Assembly (NCBI GenBank): GCA_947631625.1
Contig: CANRMA010000004.1
Coordinates: forward strand, 62,001 to 126,000
Source of the DNA: an uncultured Lachnospiraceae bacterium
GTDB taxonomy: Bacteria; Bacillota; Clostridia; Lachnospirales; Lachnospiraceae
DNA length: 64,000 nt
Direction: 5' to 3'
In this document: positions 1 to 7,878 of the stretch, piece after piece
How positions within the stretch are numbered: position 1 is the stretch's first letter
Layout: each line of letters starts with the position of its first letter
Translations under genes and position numbers: made by a program
Notes under the pieces: generated by a model
Databases searched by the model: none
Told to the model about the DNA's origin: nothing
Seen by the model: only the letters and a program-made list of their open reading frames with translations

Positions 1-128
1 CGTTTGCACTTAAGCTGCGTATTTTGCAGCTTTAGTACCGCTGCGAGACTCAATGCAGCGCAAGCGTGCCGGCAAGGGTTTTGTTAAATCTGTACAATCT
101 CGAAGACGTAAATCAATGTTTCGCGATT
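1..128. repeat. Truncated copy of palindromic intergenic repeat family 1
   Basis: The right part of a repeat seen again, in reverse complement, at 20824-21018. Shared stretches are the TTAAATCTGTACAATCTCG region at about 87-105 and the end GTTTCGCGATT at 118-128. An inner hairpin around 14-34 (AAGCTGCG ... GCAGCTT) matches the reverse complement of the inner hairpin of the 28739-28898 element. The left end lies outside the window. It occupies nearly all the space before the first gene; no clear promoter is visible here. Confidence 0.7.
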
Positions 129-166
129 ACCTAATTATGAAAAGACATAAAAGGAGATAATCAGAG

Positions 167-1300
167 ATGGACAGAAAAAGAATATATTTGTCAAGTCCGA
201 CTATGCATGGGGAGGAGCAGGAATTTATAAAAGAGGCTTTTGATACAAACTGGGTGGCTCCGCTTGGGCCAAATGTGGATGCGCTTGAAAAAGAAATGGC
301 CGCATACACGGGCGCGGGGCATGCAAGCGCGCTCAGTTCGGGAACGGCGGCGATACATCTTGCGCTAAGGATATTGGGCGTTGGAGAAGGCGATAAGGTG
401 TTTGTTCCGAGCCTTACTTTCAGCGCTACCTGCAATCCGGTCATATATGAAGATGCGGAACCTGTTTTTATAGATTCAGAGACGGATACGTGGAATATGT
501 CTCCGGAGGCGCTGCAGAGGGCTTTTGACATATACGGGAAACCCAAGGCAGTGATAGCGGTGCATCTGTACGGGACCCCCGCAAAGTTGGATGAGATAAT
601 GGCGGTATGCGATAAGTACGGAGTTACGCTCATAGAAGATGCCGCAGAATCCTTAAGCAGCACATATAAGGGCAGGCATACCGGAACTTTTGGCAAAATA
701 GGAATATATTCCTTTAACGGCAACAAGATAATCACTACTTCCGGCGGAGGAATGTTGGTTTCTGATGATGAGGCGATAACCAAAAAAGCCACTTTCTTAG
801 CGACTCAGGCCAGAGACCCTGCGCGTCATTATCAGCATTCGCAGATAGGCTATAACTACCGAATGAGCAATATTACCGCGGGTATCGGGCGGGGACAGCT
901 TTTCCACCTTGAGGAGCATAAGGCTTTGAAAAAGAAGATATATGAGCGGTACAAGGACGCCTTTGCAGATATAGACGAGCTTTCCATGAATCCCATGAAT
1001 AAGGACGGCGACGCCAATAACTGGCTTTCGTGCGCGCTTATAAAAGAGGGAAGTAAAATAACACCTGATATTATTATGGACGCTCTGCAGGCCCTCAACA
1101 TAGAGACCAGACCGATATGGAAGCCTATGCATTTGCAGCCGGTATTTGAAAAATACGGTTTTGTAACCGCCGACGGTTCCGAGCGCAGCGTGGCCGAGGA
1201 TATATTCAACAGAGGCGTATGCCTTCCGAGCGACATCAAAAACACGGATGAAGATATGGAGCTTATCATAAAGACCGTAAGGGGGATATTTGGAAAATAG
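167..1300 (+). CDS. DegT/DnrJ/EryC1/StrS aminotransferase (PglE-like)
   Basis: PLP-dependent sugar aminotransferase of 377 residues, the normal family length. It would transfer an amino group from glutamate to a nucleotide-linked keto-sugar, typically UDP-4-keto-6-deoxy-GlcNAc in PglE-like enzymes. Visible motifs are the N-terminal SSGTAAIHLAL region, D158 in IEDAAESL (pairs with the PLP ring nitrogen in the family) and the internal-aldimine lysine K187 in FNGNKIITTSGGG. The ATG at 167 follows AAAGGAG. Only 12 bases separate it from the PglC-like gene, so the two are probably co-translated. No 4,6-dehydratase (PglF-like) lies in the window, so the keto-sugar must come from elsewhere. Cytoplasmic. 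The substrate is inferred from neighbours. Confidence 0.9.
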   Translation: MDRKRIYLSSPTMHGEEQEFIKEAFDTNWVAPLGPNVDALEKEMAAYTGAGHASALSSGTAAIHLALRILGVGEGDKVFVPSLTFSATCNPVIYEDAEPVFIDSETDTWNMSPEALQRAFDIYGKPKAVIAVHLYGTPAKLDEIMAVCDKYGVTLIEDAAESLSSTYKGRHTGTFGKIGIYSFNGNKIITTSGGGMLVSDDEAITKKATFLATQARDPARHYQHSQIGYNYRMSNITAGIGRGQLFHLEEHKALKKKIYERYKDAFADIDELSMNPMNKDGDANNWLSCALIKEGSKITPDIIMDALQALNIETRPIWKPMHLQPVFEKYGFVTADGSERSVAEDIFNRGVCLPSDIKNTDEDMELIIKTVRGIFGK

Positions 1301-1312
1301 AAGGAGCGGCAT

Positions 1313-1939
1313 ATGTACAAAAACTGTATCAAGCGTATTCTGGATATCGTTATTTCGTTATGCGGCATTATCATACTGTCTCCGGTATATCTGGCGTTGG
1401 CGGTAACTGTACGCCTGAAACTGGGAAGCCCCGTTCTGTTTACTCAGGACAGGCCCGGCAAGGACGGGAAGATTTTTAAGCTGTACAAATTCCGCTCCAT
1501 GACGGATAAAAAGGATAAGGACGGAAATCTGCTTCCGGATGAGGAAAGGCTGACTGCATTTGGAAAGAAACTTAGAAGCAGCAGTCTTGACGAATTGCCG
1601 GAACTTTTTAATATTTTAAAGGGAGACATGAGCATAATAGGCCCCAGACCGCTTCTGGTGCGTTATCTGCCAAGATATAACGAGTTCCAAAGGCACAGGC
1701 ACGACGTAAGGCCAGGACTTACGGGTCTCGCCCAGACACATGGACGAAACGCCATAACCTGGGAAAAAAAATTTGAATACGATGTCGAATATGTAAACAA
1801 TGTTTCATTTTTGCTGGATGTAAAGATATTTTTGGCGACTGTGCGCGCGGTCTTAAAAAGAGAGGGAATAAACAGCGAAAACAGCGCTACTATGGAAGAA
1901 TTTATGGGAACCGAAAAAGACGGCGGTCCGCAGGCGTAA
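1313..1939 (+). CDS. Initiating sugar-1-phosphate transferase, short monotopic type (PglC-like)
   Basis: Polyprenyl-phosphate sugar-1-phosphate transferase of 208 residues, matching the minimal PglC class, which lacks the multi-span N-terminus of WbaP. A re-entrant membrane helix covers about residues 8-33. Downstream come KFRSM, the catalytic Asp-Glu pair D93-E94 in SSLDELPELFN, and the GDMSIIGPRPL and RPGLTGLAQ blocks. It loads the first sugar phosphate, here probably a diamino-trideoxy or N-acyl amino sugar made with the preceding aminotransferase, onto undecaprenyl phosphate at the inner membrane face. A second, longer initiating transferase lies at 34154, so two lipid-linked glycans may be started from this locus. 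Confidence 0.92.
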   Translation: MYKNCIKRILDIVISLCGIIILSPVYLALAVTVRLKLGSPVLFTQDRPGKDGKIFKLYKFRSMTDKKDKDGNLLPDEERLTAFGKKLRSSSLDELPELFNILKGDMSIIGPRPLLVRYLPRYNEFQRHRHDVRPGLTGLAQTHGRNAITWEKKFEYDVEYVNNVSFLLDVKIFLATVRAVLKREGINSENSATMEEFMGTEKDGGPQA

Positions 1940-1989
1940 AGAAGCGTTTGATATAAGAAGACCCGATATGGATATGATAAGGAGACTAT

Positions 1990-3111
1990 ATGAAAATATT
2001 GGTTCTTAGCAATAATGCCAACGGAATGTATCTGTTTCGCAAGGAGGCGCTGCTCTCTTTTAAGAATATGGGTTATGAGACTGTGGTTTCACTGCCTCCC
2101 GATGATTATTGCGATAAGATCAGAGCGCTTGGCTTTAAAGTGATCCCGACCCGTATGGAGCGAAGGGGCAGCAATCCTGTCCATGATATTAAACTTTTCA
2201 TGGAATATATAAAGCTGATAAAAAAAGAAAAGCCGGATATTGTTTTAACGTATACAATCAAACCGAACCTTTACGGCGGACTTGCCTGCAGAATAAAGAA
2301 AATTCCATATATTATGAATGTGACCGGACTTGGCACCGCGCTTACAAATCCGTCGGTTATGTCAAAAATATTGTTAAAATTTTATCAAATTGCAGCGTCC
2401 AAGGCGGCCTGCGTCTTTTTCCAGAACGAAGGCAACAGACAGTTCATGGCGGACAATAATGTTGCTTTAAATAACAGCCGACTGCTTCCCGGTTCGGGAG
2501 TCAATCTTAACGAGCATAAACTGATGCCCTATCCGGATGAGAGCGGCGGGATTATTTTTCTGGCGGTTTTGCGCATTATGAAAGATAAGGGCATAACGGA
2601 GTATCTGGATGCCGCGCAGAAGATCTGCGGCGAATGCGAGGGCGCGCATTTTTATCTGGCAGGAGAATACGAGGAAGAAACAAGGAACATATATGAGCCC
2701 CGCATCAATGAATTATCGGGGCGCGGAGTGATAAAATATTTAGGTCATGTGGATAATATTAATGAAGTTATGGCCGGGAGTCATGTGATCGTGCACCCGT
2801 CTTATCATGAGGGCATGTCCAACGTGCTGTTGGAGGCGGCGGCCTGCGGCAGACCTGTGCTTGCAAGTGATGTGCCGGGCTGTCGGGAAACGATGCAGCA
2901 GGGATTGAGCGGACTTTTGTTTAAGCCTAAGGACGCGGACGGTCTGGCGGGGGCAATAAAAACCATGTTGAGTTATACCGAGTCTGACCGAAAAGAAATG
3001 GGATTAAGAGGCAGAGAATACATGGAACATATGTTTGATAGAGAAAAGGTTGTAAGAGCCTATCTGGAAGAAATTGAAAAAGTCATGAAATATGGGAAAA
3101 CTAAAATATAG
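1990..3111 (+). CDS. Glycosyltransferase family 4 (PglA-like)
   Basis: GT-B fold retaining glycosyltransferase of 373 residues. The N-terminal domain starts KILVLSNNANGMYLFRKEAL, as in PglA-like and capsular GT4 enzymes. The C-terminal donor-binding domain has HPSYHEGMSNVLLEAAACG with the E-x7-E motif. It follows the initiating transferase directly, so it probably adds the second sugar to the undecaprenyl-linked monosaccharide. The last codons lie inside a 17-base tandem repeat (3094-3144) that also carries the stop codon, so the C-terminus may have been altered by repeat expansion. Confidence 0.88.
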   Translation: MKILVLSNNANGMYLFRKEALLSFKNMGYETVVSLPPDDYCDKIRALGFKVIPTRMERRGSNPVHDIKLFMEYIKLIKKEKPDIVLTYTIKPNLYGGLACRIKKIPYIMNVTGLGTALTNPSVMSKILLKFYQIAASKAACVFFQNEGNRQFMADNNVALNNSRLLPGSGVNLNEHKLMPYPDESGGIIFLAVLRIMKDKGITEYLDAAQKICGECEGAHFYLAGEYEEETRNIYEPRINELSGRGVIKYLGHVDNINEVMAGSHVIVHPSYHEGMSNVLLEAAACGRPVLASDVPGCRETMQQGLSGLLFKPKDADGLAGAIKTMLSYTESDRKEMGLRGREYMEHMFDREKVVRAYLEEIEKVMKYGKTKI

Positions 3112-3144
3112 GAAAACTAAAAGATAAGGAAAACTAAAAGATAA
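3094..3144. repeat. 17-base tandem repeat over the end of the GT4 gene
   Basis: Three consecutive 17-base units, the first (3094-3110) imperfect and the next two (3111-3127 and 3128-3144) identical, each of the form GGAAAACTAAAAGATAA. The first unit contains the last sense codons of the upstream glycosyltransferase and runs up to its TAG stop. Confidence 0.85.
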
Positions 3145-3173
3145 GGACAACAAGGAAAGGCAGGGGCGTTAAA

Positions 3174-4985
3174 TTGCGTGAAATTCGTATTTTGTTTACC
3201 GGAACGGGAAGACGTGTGGAACTTTTACAGGCATTCAGGGCGGCTGCCTTGTGTCTTAAAGTAAATCTTAAAATTTACGGCGCGGATATGGCCGGAAGCG
3301 CGCCTGCGTTGGCTTATTGCGATTACTCAAGAAAAATCTGCGCAATGAAAGATAAAAATTATATAGAAGAACTTATTGAGATCTGCCGCAGTGATAAAGT
3401 AGATCTGCTGATCCCGACTATAGACACTGACCTTCTTGAGCTTTCTCATAATAAGCACAGATTTGAAGAAATAGGGACAAAAGTTATGATAAGCAGTCCC
3501 GAAATGATAGCTATATGCAGGGATAAGAACTACACTTCGGATTTTTTTGAAAAGTGCGGTCTTAAGGCGCCGCTGCCTGTAAACGATTATAAACTGTACA
3601 AGGGTGATTTCCCTTGCTTTATTAAACCCAAAGACGGCAGCAGCAGCATAGACGCCTACAAAGTCAATACGCCCGCGGAACTTGAAATGTATGCAGGTAA
3701 GATAGGCGATTATATAATACAGCCTTTTATCGGGGGAACGGAATATACGATAGACATATTCTGTGACTTTGACGGAAATCCTGTTTACGTTACGCCGAGG
3801 GAGCGTATCGCGGTAAGAAGCGGAGAAGTTTTAAAAACAAGGATAGAACTTGATAAAACTATGACAGCGGAGGCCCTGAAAATTATTGACAGGTTCAAAC
3901 CCTGCGGGCCTATGACAGTGCAGCTTATAAGGCAGTATTCGACGAATGAAGACTATTATATTGAAATAAATCCCAGATACGGCGGCGGCGCGCCGCTTAG
4001 CATAAAAGCCGGAGCGGATTCGGCGGCGGCGGTGCTTAAGCTTATTATGGGAGAAAAACTTGGATATCAGGAAAACGCTGCAGAAGACGGCGCTGTTTAC
4101 AGCAGGTTTGATCAGAGTATACGGATAGTTTCCGAAAGCATAAAAGGAGACGGGGACAATGCTGCTCAAGGATCTGCAGATTTCACACATAATATAACAG
4201 GTGTTATATTTGACTTGGACGACACTTTATATTCAGAAAAATCCTACGTCAAGAGCGGATATCATGCCGTGGCGGAATTTTTGTATGACAGCATAAATGC
4301 CGGCGGCGATGGAGAAGTAAATGAGGAAATCAGCAGTACATTTAAAGAAAAAAGTAAAATAACGAGCGATATCATATTGCCAAAAGAAGCAGGATTGGAT
4401 AAAATAACAACCGATATGCTTGAGAAAAAACTGTGGAAATATTTTCTTGATGGAAAAGCAGCGATAGATGAGCTGTTAAATGAGATCGGCTGCATTGGCA
4501 TGAAAGAGGAATGTCTTGATTTATACAGAAATCATATACCCCAGATCAAATTGTATGAAGGCGCGTTTGAGCTTATTAAATATCTTAAGACTTACGGGAT
4601 TAAGCTTGGCATAATCACCGACGGCAGGGTGAACGGACAAAAAAATAAATTAAAGGCGCTCGGATTGACTGAACTGGTCGATGACATAATCATCACAGAT
4701 GAACTGGGCGGAGTTCAATTCCGTAAGCCCAACGACATAGCTTTTAGAATAATACAGTGCAGGTGGAGACTTCCTTTTGGACAAATAGCCTATGTCGGCG
4801 ACAATATTAACAAAGATTTCCAGGCTCCTAAGCAGCTTGGAATGCGATGTATTCTGATAGACAATGAAGACGGCCTATACCACAGCGCCGCCTATGAAAA
4901 AGAATGCGATTTAAAAGTTAAAGATTTAAAAGAGCTTGGCGAAAAATTGAAATATATTAACAGATCTAAGTTGGATATGATATAA
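3174..4985 (+). CDS. ATP-grasp ligase fused to a HAD-family phosphatase
   Basis: A 603-residue two-domain protein with a TTG start after GGAAAGGCAGG. Residues 1 to about 320 form an ATP-grasp module of the carbamoyl-phosphate-synthase-like kind found in capsule loci: LFTGTGRRVELLQAF at the start, then FIKPKDGSSSIDAYK, IIQPFIGGTEYTIDIF and EINPRYGGGAPLSIKAG. Residues about 343-603 form a HAD domain with the DxDxT nucleophile motif D347-L-D349-D-T351, then LGIITDGRVNGQKNKL and GDNINKDFQAPKQLG. The linker around 325-342 is polar and low in complexity. ATP-grasp enzymes join a carboxylate to an amine through an acyl phosphate. Beside an amino-sugar aminotransferase, a plausible role is adding an amino acid or other acid to the sugar amine. 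That role is inference. In many loci these two domains are separate genes. Confidence 0.82.
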   Translation: MREIRILFTGTGRRVELLQAFRAAALCLKVNLKIYGADMAGSAPALAYCDYSRKICAMKDKNYIEELIEICRSDKVDLLIPTIDTDLLELSHNKHRFEEIGTKVMISSPEMIAICRDKNYTSDFFEKCGLKAPLPVNDYKLYKGDFPCFIKPKDGSSSIDAYKVNTPAELEMYAGKIGDYIIQPFIGGTEYTIDIFCDFDGNPVYVTPRERIAVRSGEVLKTRIELDKTMTAEALKIIDRFKPCGPMTVQLIRQYSTNEDYYIEINPRYGGGAPLSIKAGADSAAAVLKLIMGEKLGYQENAAEDGAVYSRFDQSIRIVSESIKGDGDNAAQGSADFTHNITGVIFDLDDTLYSEKSYVKSGYHAVAEFLYDSINAGGDGEVNEEISSTFKEKSKITSDIILPKEAGLDKITTDMLEKKLWKYFLDGKAAIDELLNEIGCIGMKEECLDLYRNHIPQIKLYEGAFELIKYLKTYGIKLGIITDGRVNGQKNKLKALGLTELVDDIIITDELGGVQFRKPNDIAFRIIQCRWRLPFGQIAYVGDNINKDFQAPKQLGMRCILIDNEDGLYHSAAYEKECDLKVKDLKELGEKLKYINRSKLDMI

Positions 4986-5010
4986 TATCCACAAAAGCAA
5001 TGAGCTGTGC

Positions 5011-5067
5011 CAAGACATCTATATGATAAACGGCAGCTTGCAGACGGTTTATCATATAGATGTCTTG
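5011..5067. repeat. Perfect 21-base inverted repeat (strong hairpin)
   Basis: Arms 5011-5031 and 5047-5067 are exact reverse complements (CAAGACATCTATATGATAAAC and its complement) around a 15-base loop. The right arm belongs to the first 114-base direct repeat and recurs in the second copy. Confidence 0.9.
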
Positions 5068-5267
5068 ATAGGGCGAAAGCCCGTGACCGAGAAAACGCGC
5101 AGCGTTTACGAGGTCGCGCAGCGTCTGAAAAGAAAATGTATAAACGGCTGCTAGCAGACGGTTTATCATATAGATGTCTTGATAGGGCGAAAGCCCGTGA
5201 CCGAGAAAACGCGCAGCGTTTACGAGGTCGCACAGCGTCTGAAAAGAAAATGTATAAACGGTAGCCT
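5040..5267. repeat. Two tandem copies of a 114-base repeat
   Basis: Copy 1 runs 5040-5153 and copy 2 runs 5154-5267; they are nearly identical. Each copy holds the hairpin arm GTTTATCATATAGATGTCTTG, a GGGCGAAAGCCC mini-hairpin with a GAAA loop, and a GC-rich GCGCAGCG-containing part. Since 114 is divisible by 3, an 85-residue open frame (5007-5264) spans both copies. I regard that frame as a by-product of the repeat. Confidence 0.85.
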
Positions 5268-5335
5268 GAGCTATAGGAATTGCTTCGCAATTCCTAATTG
5301 AAAGGTTTTAGAGCGTTCGCTTCTAAGAGTATGTC

Positions 5336-5365
5336 TTGAATTTAATCTATTCTTTATAAGATTAT
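5336..5365 (+). promoter_or_regulatory. Weak candidate promoter for the dehydrogenase/epimerase segment
   Basis: TTGAAT at 5336-5341 and a GATTAT-like -10 around 5360-5365 (spacer about 18) lie just after the repeat block and 27 bases before the ATG at 5392. The match is loose; read-through from upstream is equally possible. Confidence 0.25.
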
Positions 5366-5391
5366 ACAAAAAACATCGGGAGGATAAGGAT

Positions 5392-6708
5392 ATGGGTTTA
5401 TATGAAAATATTTTGCAGGGAAATGATAAAATCTCGCTTGTAGGTCTCGGCTATGTGGGCATGCCTATCGCAGTCGCATTTGCAAGGAAGGTCAAAGTAG
5501 TCGGATTCGACTTAAATGCCGAAAAGATCGGGCTTTATAAAAGCGGAATAGACCCCACCAATGAAGTGGGAAATGACGTGATCAAAGAGACAAGCGTGGA
5601 ATTTACCGCTGACGCGTCCAAACTTAAAGAAGCGCGTTTCCATATCGTAGCGGTGCCGACGCCCGTAAACAGCGACCATACGCCGGACCTTACTCCGGTA
5701 GAGGGCGCAAGCCGTATTTTGGGACAAAACCTTACCAAAGGCTCTGTGGTCGTGTTTGAATCAACGGTATATCCCGGAGTCACAGAGGATATCTGTGTTC
5801 CCATTCTGGAAAAAGAATCCGGCCTGAAGTGCGGCGTGGACTTTAAAATAGGCTATTCTCCTGAAAGGATCAATCCGGGCGACAAAGTACATAGACTTGA
5901 GACTATTACCAAGATCGTATCCGGTATGGACGAAGAGACGTTGGATACGGTGGCTAAAGTATATGAACTTGTGGTAGAGGCCGGAGTATACCGCGCTGAA
6001 TCCATAAAAGTTGCGGAAGCGGCAAAGGTTATCGAAAACAGCCAGAGGGATATCAATATTGCGTTCATGAATGAACTGTCTATCATATTCCACAAAATGG
6101 GCATAGATACCAAGTCGGTTTTGGAAGCGGCAGGAACCAAGTGGAATTTCCTTCCTTTTATGCCGGGGCTTGTAGGCGGTCACTGCATTGGCGTAGACCC
6201 GTATTATCTGACATATAAGTCGGAAGAACTTGGATATCATTCCAGAATCATTCTGGCGGGACGCCGCATAAATGATGAAATGGGTAAATATGTGGCCGAA
6301 AGTCTTGTAAAGAATCTGATAAAGACCGATATTCCGGTTAAGAGCGCGAAAGTTGCCATTCTTGGCTTTACTTTTAAAGAAAACTGTCCCGATACAAGAA
6401 ACACTAAAGTTATCGACATATATAATGAGCTTGGAGAGTATGGTATAACCCCGCTCGTAGTTGATCCCGAAGCGGACGCCAAAGAGGCTAAACGCTTATA
6501 CGGCATTAGTTTTGGCAAAATGGAAGATATTAAAGATATGGATGCGGTTGTGATAGCGGTTTCACATAAACAGTTCCTTAAATTAAGCAAAGATGATATA
6601 AGTAAATTCTTTAATACAGATAATTCCCGCAAAGTCCTGATGGATATAAAGGGCTTGCTTGACAGAAAAGAATATTCAGGCGAAGATTATCTTTATTGGA
6701 GGCTGTAA
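5392..6708 (+). CDS. UDP-N-acetylhexosamine 6-dehydrogenase (WbpO/TviB-like)
   Basis: UDP-glucose/GDP-mannose dehydrogenase superfamily protein of 438 residues. It oxidises C6 of UDP-GlcNAc or UDP-GalNAc to the uronic acid with two NAD+. Visible are the Rossmann motif GLGYVGMPIAVAFA near the N-terminus, GYSPERINPGD, the central helix region KVAEAAKVIENSQRDINIAF and the catalytic Cys265 in GGHCIGVDPYYL. The C-terminal domain has FTFKENCPDTRNTKV. Full length, with GGAGGATAAGG before the ATG. The next gene, a 4-epimerase, starts 2 bases after this stop. That pairing is known from Vi antigen and O-antigen loci making UDP-GlcNAcA and UDP-GalNAcA. The exact substrate is inferred. Confidence 0.92.
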   Translation: MGLYENILQGNDKISLVGLGYVGMPIAVAFARKVKVVGFDLNAEKIGLYKSGIDPTNEVGNDVIKETSVEFTADASKLKEARFHIVAVPTPVNSDHTPDLTPVEGASRILGQNLTKGSVVVFESTVYPGVTEDICVPILEKESGLKCGVDFKIGYSPERINPGDKVHRLETITKIVSGMDEETLDTVAKVYELVVEAGVYRAESIKVAEAAKVIENSQRDINIAFMNELSIIFHKMGIDTKSVLEAAGTKWNFLPFMPGLVGGHCIGVDPYYLTYKSEELGYHSRIILAGRRINDEMGKYVAESLVKNLIKTDIPVKSAKVAILGFTFKENCPDTRNTKVIDIYNELGEYGITPLVVDPEADAKEAKRLYGISFGKMEDIKDMDAVVIAVSHKQFLKLSKDDISKFFNTDNSRKVLMDIKGLLDRKEYSGEDYLYWRL

Positions 6709-6710
6709 TT

Positions 6711-7685
6711 ATGGGATACAAAGATTTAAAATTCGACGAAAACAGCATATTTTTAGTAACCGGAGGAGCAGGGTTCATAGGCTCTAATCTGTGTGAAGCG
6801 CTTACCGATATGGGTTATCATGTGCGCTGTCTGGACAACCTTTCCACCGGAAAGCAGGAAAATGTGGATCTTTTGGCGGACAGACCTAACTATACTTTTA
6901 TAAAAGGCGATATAAGAGATCTGGACACCTGCATGCAGGCCTGTGAAGGAGTCACATACGCGCTCAATCAGGCAGCGTGGGGCAGTGTGCCCAGAAGTAT
7001 TGAAATGCCGCTTTTATATGAAGAAATAAATATCCGCGGCACGCTGAATATGATGGAGGCGGCAAGGCAGAATAATGTAAAAAAATTTGTTTTTGCCTCA
7101 AGCTCCTCCGTGTACGGCGATCATCCCGTATTGCCTAAGGTAGAGGGACAGGAGGGCAATCTGTTATCCCCTTATGCATTGACCAAACGAGTCGATGAAG
7201 AATACGGCAAACTTTATAAAAAACTCTACGGACTGGATACTTATGCGCTCCGTTACTTTAACGTATTCGGAAAGCGACAGGACCCTAACGGAGCTTATGC
7301 CGCCGTTATTCCTAAGTTTATAAAACAGCTTCTAAACGACGAAGTGCCGACTATCAACGGAGACGGAAAGCAGTCGAGAGACTTTACCTATATCGACAAT
7401 GTCATAGAAGCCAATCTAAAAGCCTGCCTTGCGCCCACAGAGGCTGCGGGAAACGCTTTTAACATAGCATACGGCGGCCGAGAGTATCTGATAGATATAT
7501 ATTATGATTTATGTAAGGCGCTTGGAAAAGCTGTGGAGCCCAATTTCGGACCTGACCGCGCAGGAGACATCAAACACTCCAACGCGGACATATCCAAGGC
7601 CAGGAAAATGCTTGGCTATGCTCCCGAATATGATTTTAAAAAAGGCATCGCCCTTGCTATTGAGTGGTATAGGAATAACTTATAA
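6711..7685 (+). CDS. NAD-dependent UDP-sugar 4-epimerase (WbpP/TviC-like)
   Basis: Extended short-chain dehydrogenase of 324 residues from the ATG at 6711, which has GGAGG 7 bases upstream; an in-frame earlier start at 6696 would overlap the dehydrogenase. Motifs are TGGAGFIGSNLCEAL (NAD binding), DIRDLD, the catalytic SSSSVYGDHP and Y155-x3-K159 in SPYALTKRVDEEY, and RYFNVFGKRQDPNGAYAAVIPKF, typical of UDP-GlcNAc and UDP-GlcNAcA 4-epimerases. It would interconvert the gluco and galacto forms of the UDP-HexNAc or uronate made by the adjacent dehydrogenase. Confidence 0.92.
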   Translation: MGYKDLKFDENSIFLVTGGAGFIGSNLCEALTDMGYHVRCLDNLSTGKQENVDLLADRPNYTFIKGDIRDLDTCMQACEGVTYALNQAAWGSVPRSIEMPLLYEEINIRGTLNMMEAARQNNVKKFVFASSSSVYGDHPVLPKVEGQEGNLLSPYALTKRVDEEYGKLYKKLYGLDTYALRYFNVFGKRQDPNGAYAAVIPKFIKQLLNDEVPTINGDGKQSRDFTYIDNVIEANLKACLAPTEAAGNAFNIAYGGREYLIDIYYDLCKALGKAVEPNFGPDRAGDIKHSNADISKARKMLGYAPEYDFKKGIALAIEWYRNNL

Positions 7686-7747
7686 GCGGCTTTGCAATCA
7701 TCTGTAAGTCTCATATGGATGACTGTGAAACACTTTTTCACAACATA

Positions 7748-7828
7748 GAATTTAGAAAAAATATACAAATAAGGGGTGACTCTGCGCCCCCGCAATGGAA
7801 CCCCGTTTTGTATATTTTTTCTAAATTC
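7748..7828. repeat. 80-base hairpin repeat, family 2, copy 1
   Basis: Inverted repeat with arms 7748-7777 and 7800-7828: the first reads GAATTTAGAAAAAATATAC... to AAGGGGT, the second ACCCCGTTTTGTATA... to CTAAATTC. A near-identical copy is at 18648-18727, including the loop pattern GACTNTGCG..CCCGCAANGGA. A GACTGTGAAAC tract resembling the family 1 terminus lies just upstream at 7721-7731. Confidence 0.85.
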
Positions 7829-7878
7829 GGAAGCATTGACAGCAGTTTCTCAATCCTCGCAAAGCAGAGGTAAGATGA

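Larger units (their letters stand above)
4986..5391. other. Gene-free repeat block between operon segments
   Basis: A 406-base stretch without a convincing gene. It holds a 21-base perfect inverted repeat (5011-5031 with 5047-5067), two 114-base direct repeats, and a small hairpin at 5275-5295 with an AGGAATTGC/GCAATTCCT stem. The remainder leads to the ribosome site of the dehydrogenase gene. The only open frame inside it simply follows the repeat period. Confidence 0.75.

Noticed and set aside
5007..5264. 85-codon open frame across the 114-base direct repeats
   Set aside because: Its peptide is simply the repeat unit translated twice (114 is divisible by 3); no ribosome site, no protein-like features.
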